DNA from: Pseudomonas oryzihabitans
Lineage (GTDB): Bacteria; Pseudomonadota; Gammaproteobacteria; Pseudomonadales; Pseudomonadaceae
DNA: 64,000 nucleotides
Assembly: GCF_007665395.1 (NCBI RefSeq)
Contig: NZ_VDND01000002.1
Span: 558,001-622,000, forward strand
Reading direction: 5' to 3'
Under the pieces are notes generated by a model. It did not search any database. It was not told the origin of the DNA and saw only the letters and a list, made by a program, of their open reading frames with translations. This document shows, one piece after another, positions 63,267-64,000 of the stretch (position 1 is the first letter of the stretch; the number at the start of each line of letters is the position of its first letter). Both the position numbers and the translations under genes were made by a program.

Positions 63267-64000
63267 CTTTCCGAAGCTTATCTAGGACGTTTACCGTTGC
63301 GTCGGAATACTTCCTTGTAAAGCTGTTGTCACCCTTTCCTGTCTTGAGCTTGAAGTGATATGGATTGTCCGACTCTTTCATGTCGAAGCCGGTCATTTCG
63401 CACAGAAGTTCAATTAGTTTGTTAGCCCTGTGCCAAGTCGGATAACCAAGCTTTTCAGCTACAAGTTGAAGGGTGTATGGGTACTGCGCGTTTATATTGG
63501 CAGCGCCGTCAAGTGTAGTAATACCAAGAATCTTGGCGAAATTCTCATCGCTATCAACAGCGTGCTCTAGGGTTTGAAAATTTACTTCAATTCTTTTTGT
63601 CGGAATATCCCGGCGTACTAGGTTTATCGTGCGGGCCATTAGAGCGCGTAGGAGTTTTACATTTATCTTGTCGATTGCTCCATTATTTCCGAAAGCTTCA
63701 AACACCCAGCTGAATGATTTTGCAGTAATACTTTTTATCCGAATATTCACGCCGTCAGCCACATTTAGGATTCGGTCCCTGGCGGGATAGCTCTCATCGG
63801 TGATAGAGTCGTCCCACTCAAGTATATAAATATTAGGCATTGTTTCTTGAGCGGCCTTGAACATTCGACTGACGTCGTAAAGCACACTTTTCACATTAGG
63901 ATCATTTGCGCTATACCCTACAAAAAGTAAAGGGTGTTCAGCAAAGTAAGTCAGGAGCTTGGCACTGAGGTAACGTTTGTCTTTTTCGAAATCTAGATAG
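63232..64000 (-). CDS. SIR2 family protein, C-terminal part (runs off the window end)
   Basis: The frame has a GTG at 63894 but stays open beyond it to the last base of the window, so the gene continues outside. The codons before that GTG encode AEHPLLFVGYSANDPNV, the final SIR2-domain motif (GYS-x-x-D-P) seen in defence SIR2 proteins. About 220 residues without a known domain follow. The upstream NAD-binding part is missing, so catalytic residues cannot be checked. It is AT-rich and is the first visible gene of a unit with the 94-residue protein and perhaps the second SIR2-fold protein. Confidence 0.72.
   Translation of the reverse strand, partial: YLDFEKDKRYLSAKLLTYFAEHPLLFVGYSANDPNVKSVLYDVSRMFKAAQETMPNIYILEWDDSITDESYPARDRILNVADGVNIRIKSITAKSFSWVFEAFGNNGAIDKINVKLLRALMARTINLVRRDIPTKRIEVNFQTLEHAVDSDENFAKILGITTLDGAANINAQYPYTLQLVAEKLGYPTWHRANKLIELLCEMTGFDMKESDNPYHFKLKTGKGDNSFTRKYSDATVNVLDKLRKGEPFKLSEGCV

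Overview
The window reads as chromosome of a high-GC Pseudomonas. The evidence is a lexA-box imuA-imuB-dnaE2 cassette, an HbcR/BdhA/AtoDAB ketone-body locus, lpxO, classic Pseudomonas REP hairpins and Crc/Hfq-type A-rich leaders. Species is not decided here; the P. oryzihabitans/psychrotolerans group is only a guess. One 60-base line that I counted inside dnaE2/imuB (24001-24060) is 68% GC, while 62041-62100 in the last segment is 33% GC.

Layout. 1-14.5 kb: organic-acid and lactone catabolism. It holds the end of an FMN hydroxy-acid dehydrogenase, a TRAP-type permease, a secreted propeller lactonase, an ABC importer operon with an amidohydrolase, an SMP-30 lactonase plus MFS permease, an RraA-family enzyme divergent from a D-2-hydroxyacid dehydrogenase, a second MFS permease and a Tat-exported amidohydrolase. 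Two divergent promoter regions here share a GAAATG-N-CATTTC operator. 14.9-20.6 kb: an aromatic alcohol/aldehyde module made of a MarR regulator, a XylR/DmpR-type sigma-54 activator, a benzaldehyde-type dehydrogenase, a coniferyl-alcohol-type SDR and an outer-membrane channel, behind a -24/-12 promoter. 20.8-28.6 kb: a DUF4124 protein, lpxO, the SOS mutasome, HU and a cysteine-cluster protein. 28.7-31.6 kb: LysR, DoxX, a DODA-type dioxygenase and a Yip1 protein. 31.9-40.9 kb: the urate hydroxylase hpxO, two related betaine-type binding proteins (one orphan, one with permease and ATPase), a PhnD-like protein, an MBL-fold hydrolase and TerC. 41-50 kb: 3-hydroxybutyrate/acetoacetate catabolism with its sigma-54 regulator. 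50.2-52.7 kb: codBA behind another -24/-12 promoter. 53.3-60 kb: a signalling cluster of GNAT, a hybrid kinase, a KaiC-like double ATPase, a LOV blue-light hybrid kinase and a stand-alone receiver. 60.1-61.4 kb: a hypothetical protein and a LysE exporter. 61.6-64 kb: an AT-rich segment with two SIR2-fold proteins and a small protein, probably a defence island running off the end.

How the genes work together. At least nine catabolic transcription units carry a perfect AANAANAA motif just upstream of the first start codon, which predicts shared translational repression by Hfq/Crc over otherwise separately regulated pathways. Sigma-54 promoters sit before the aromatic, 3-hydroxybutyrate and cytosine units. 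Intergenic space is heavily colonised by three hairpin repeat families, including a perfect-period 108-bp tandem array at 35.4-35.9 kb that supplies the stop codon of a neighbouring gene.
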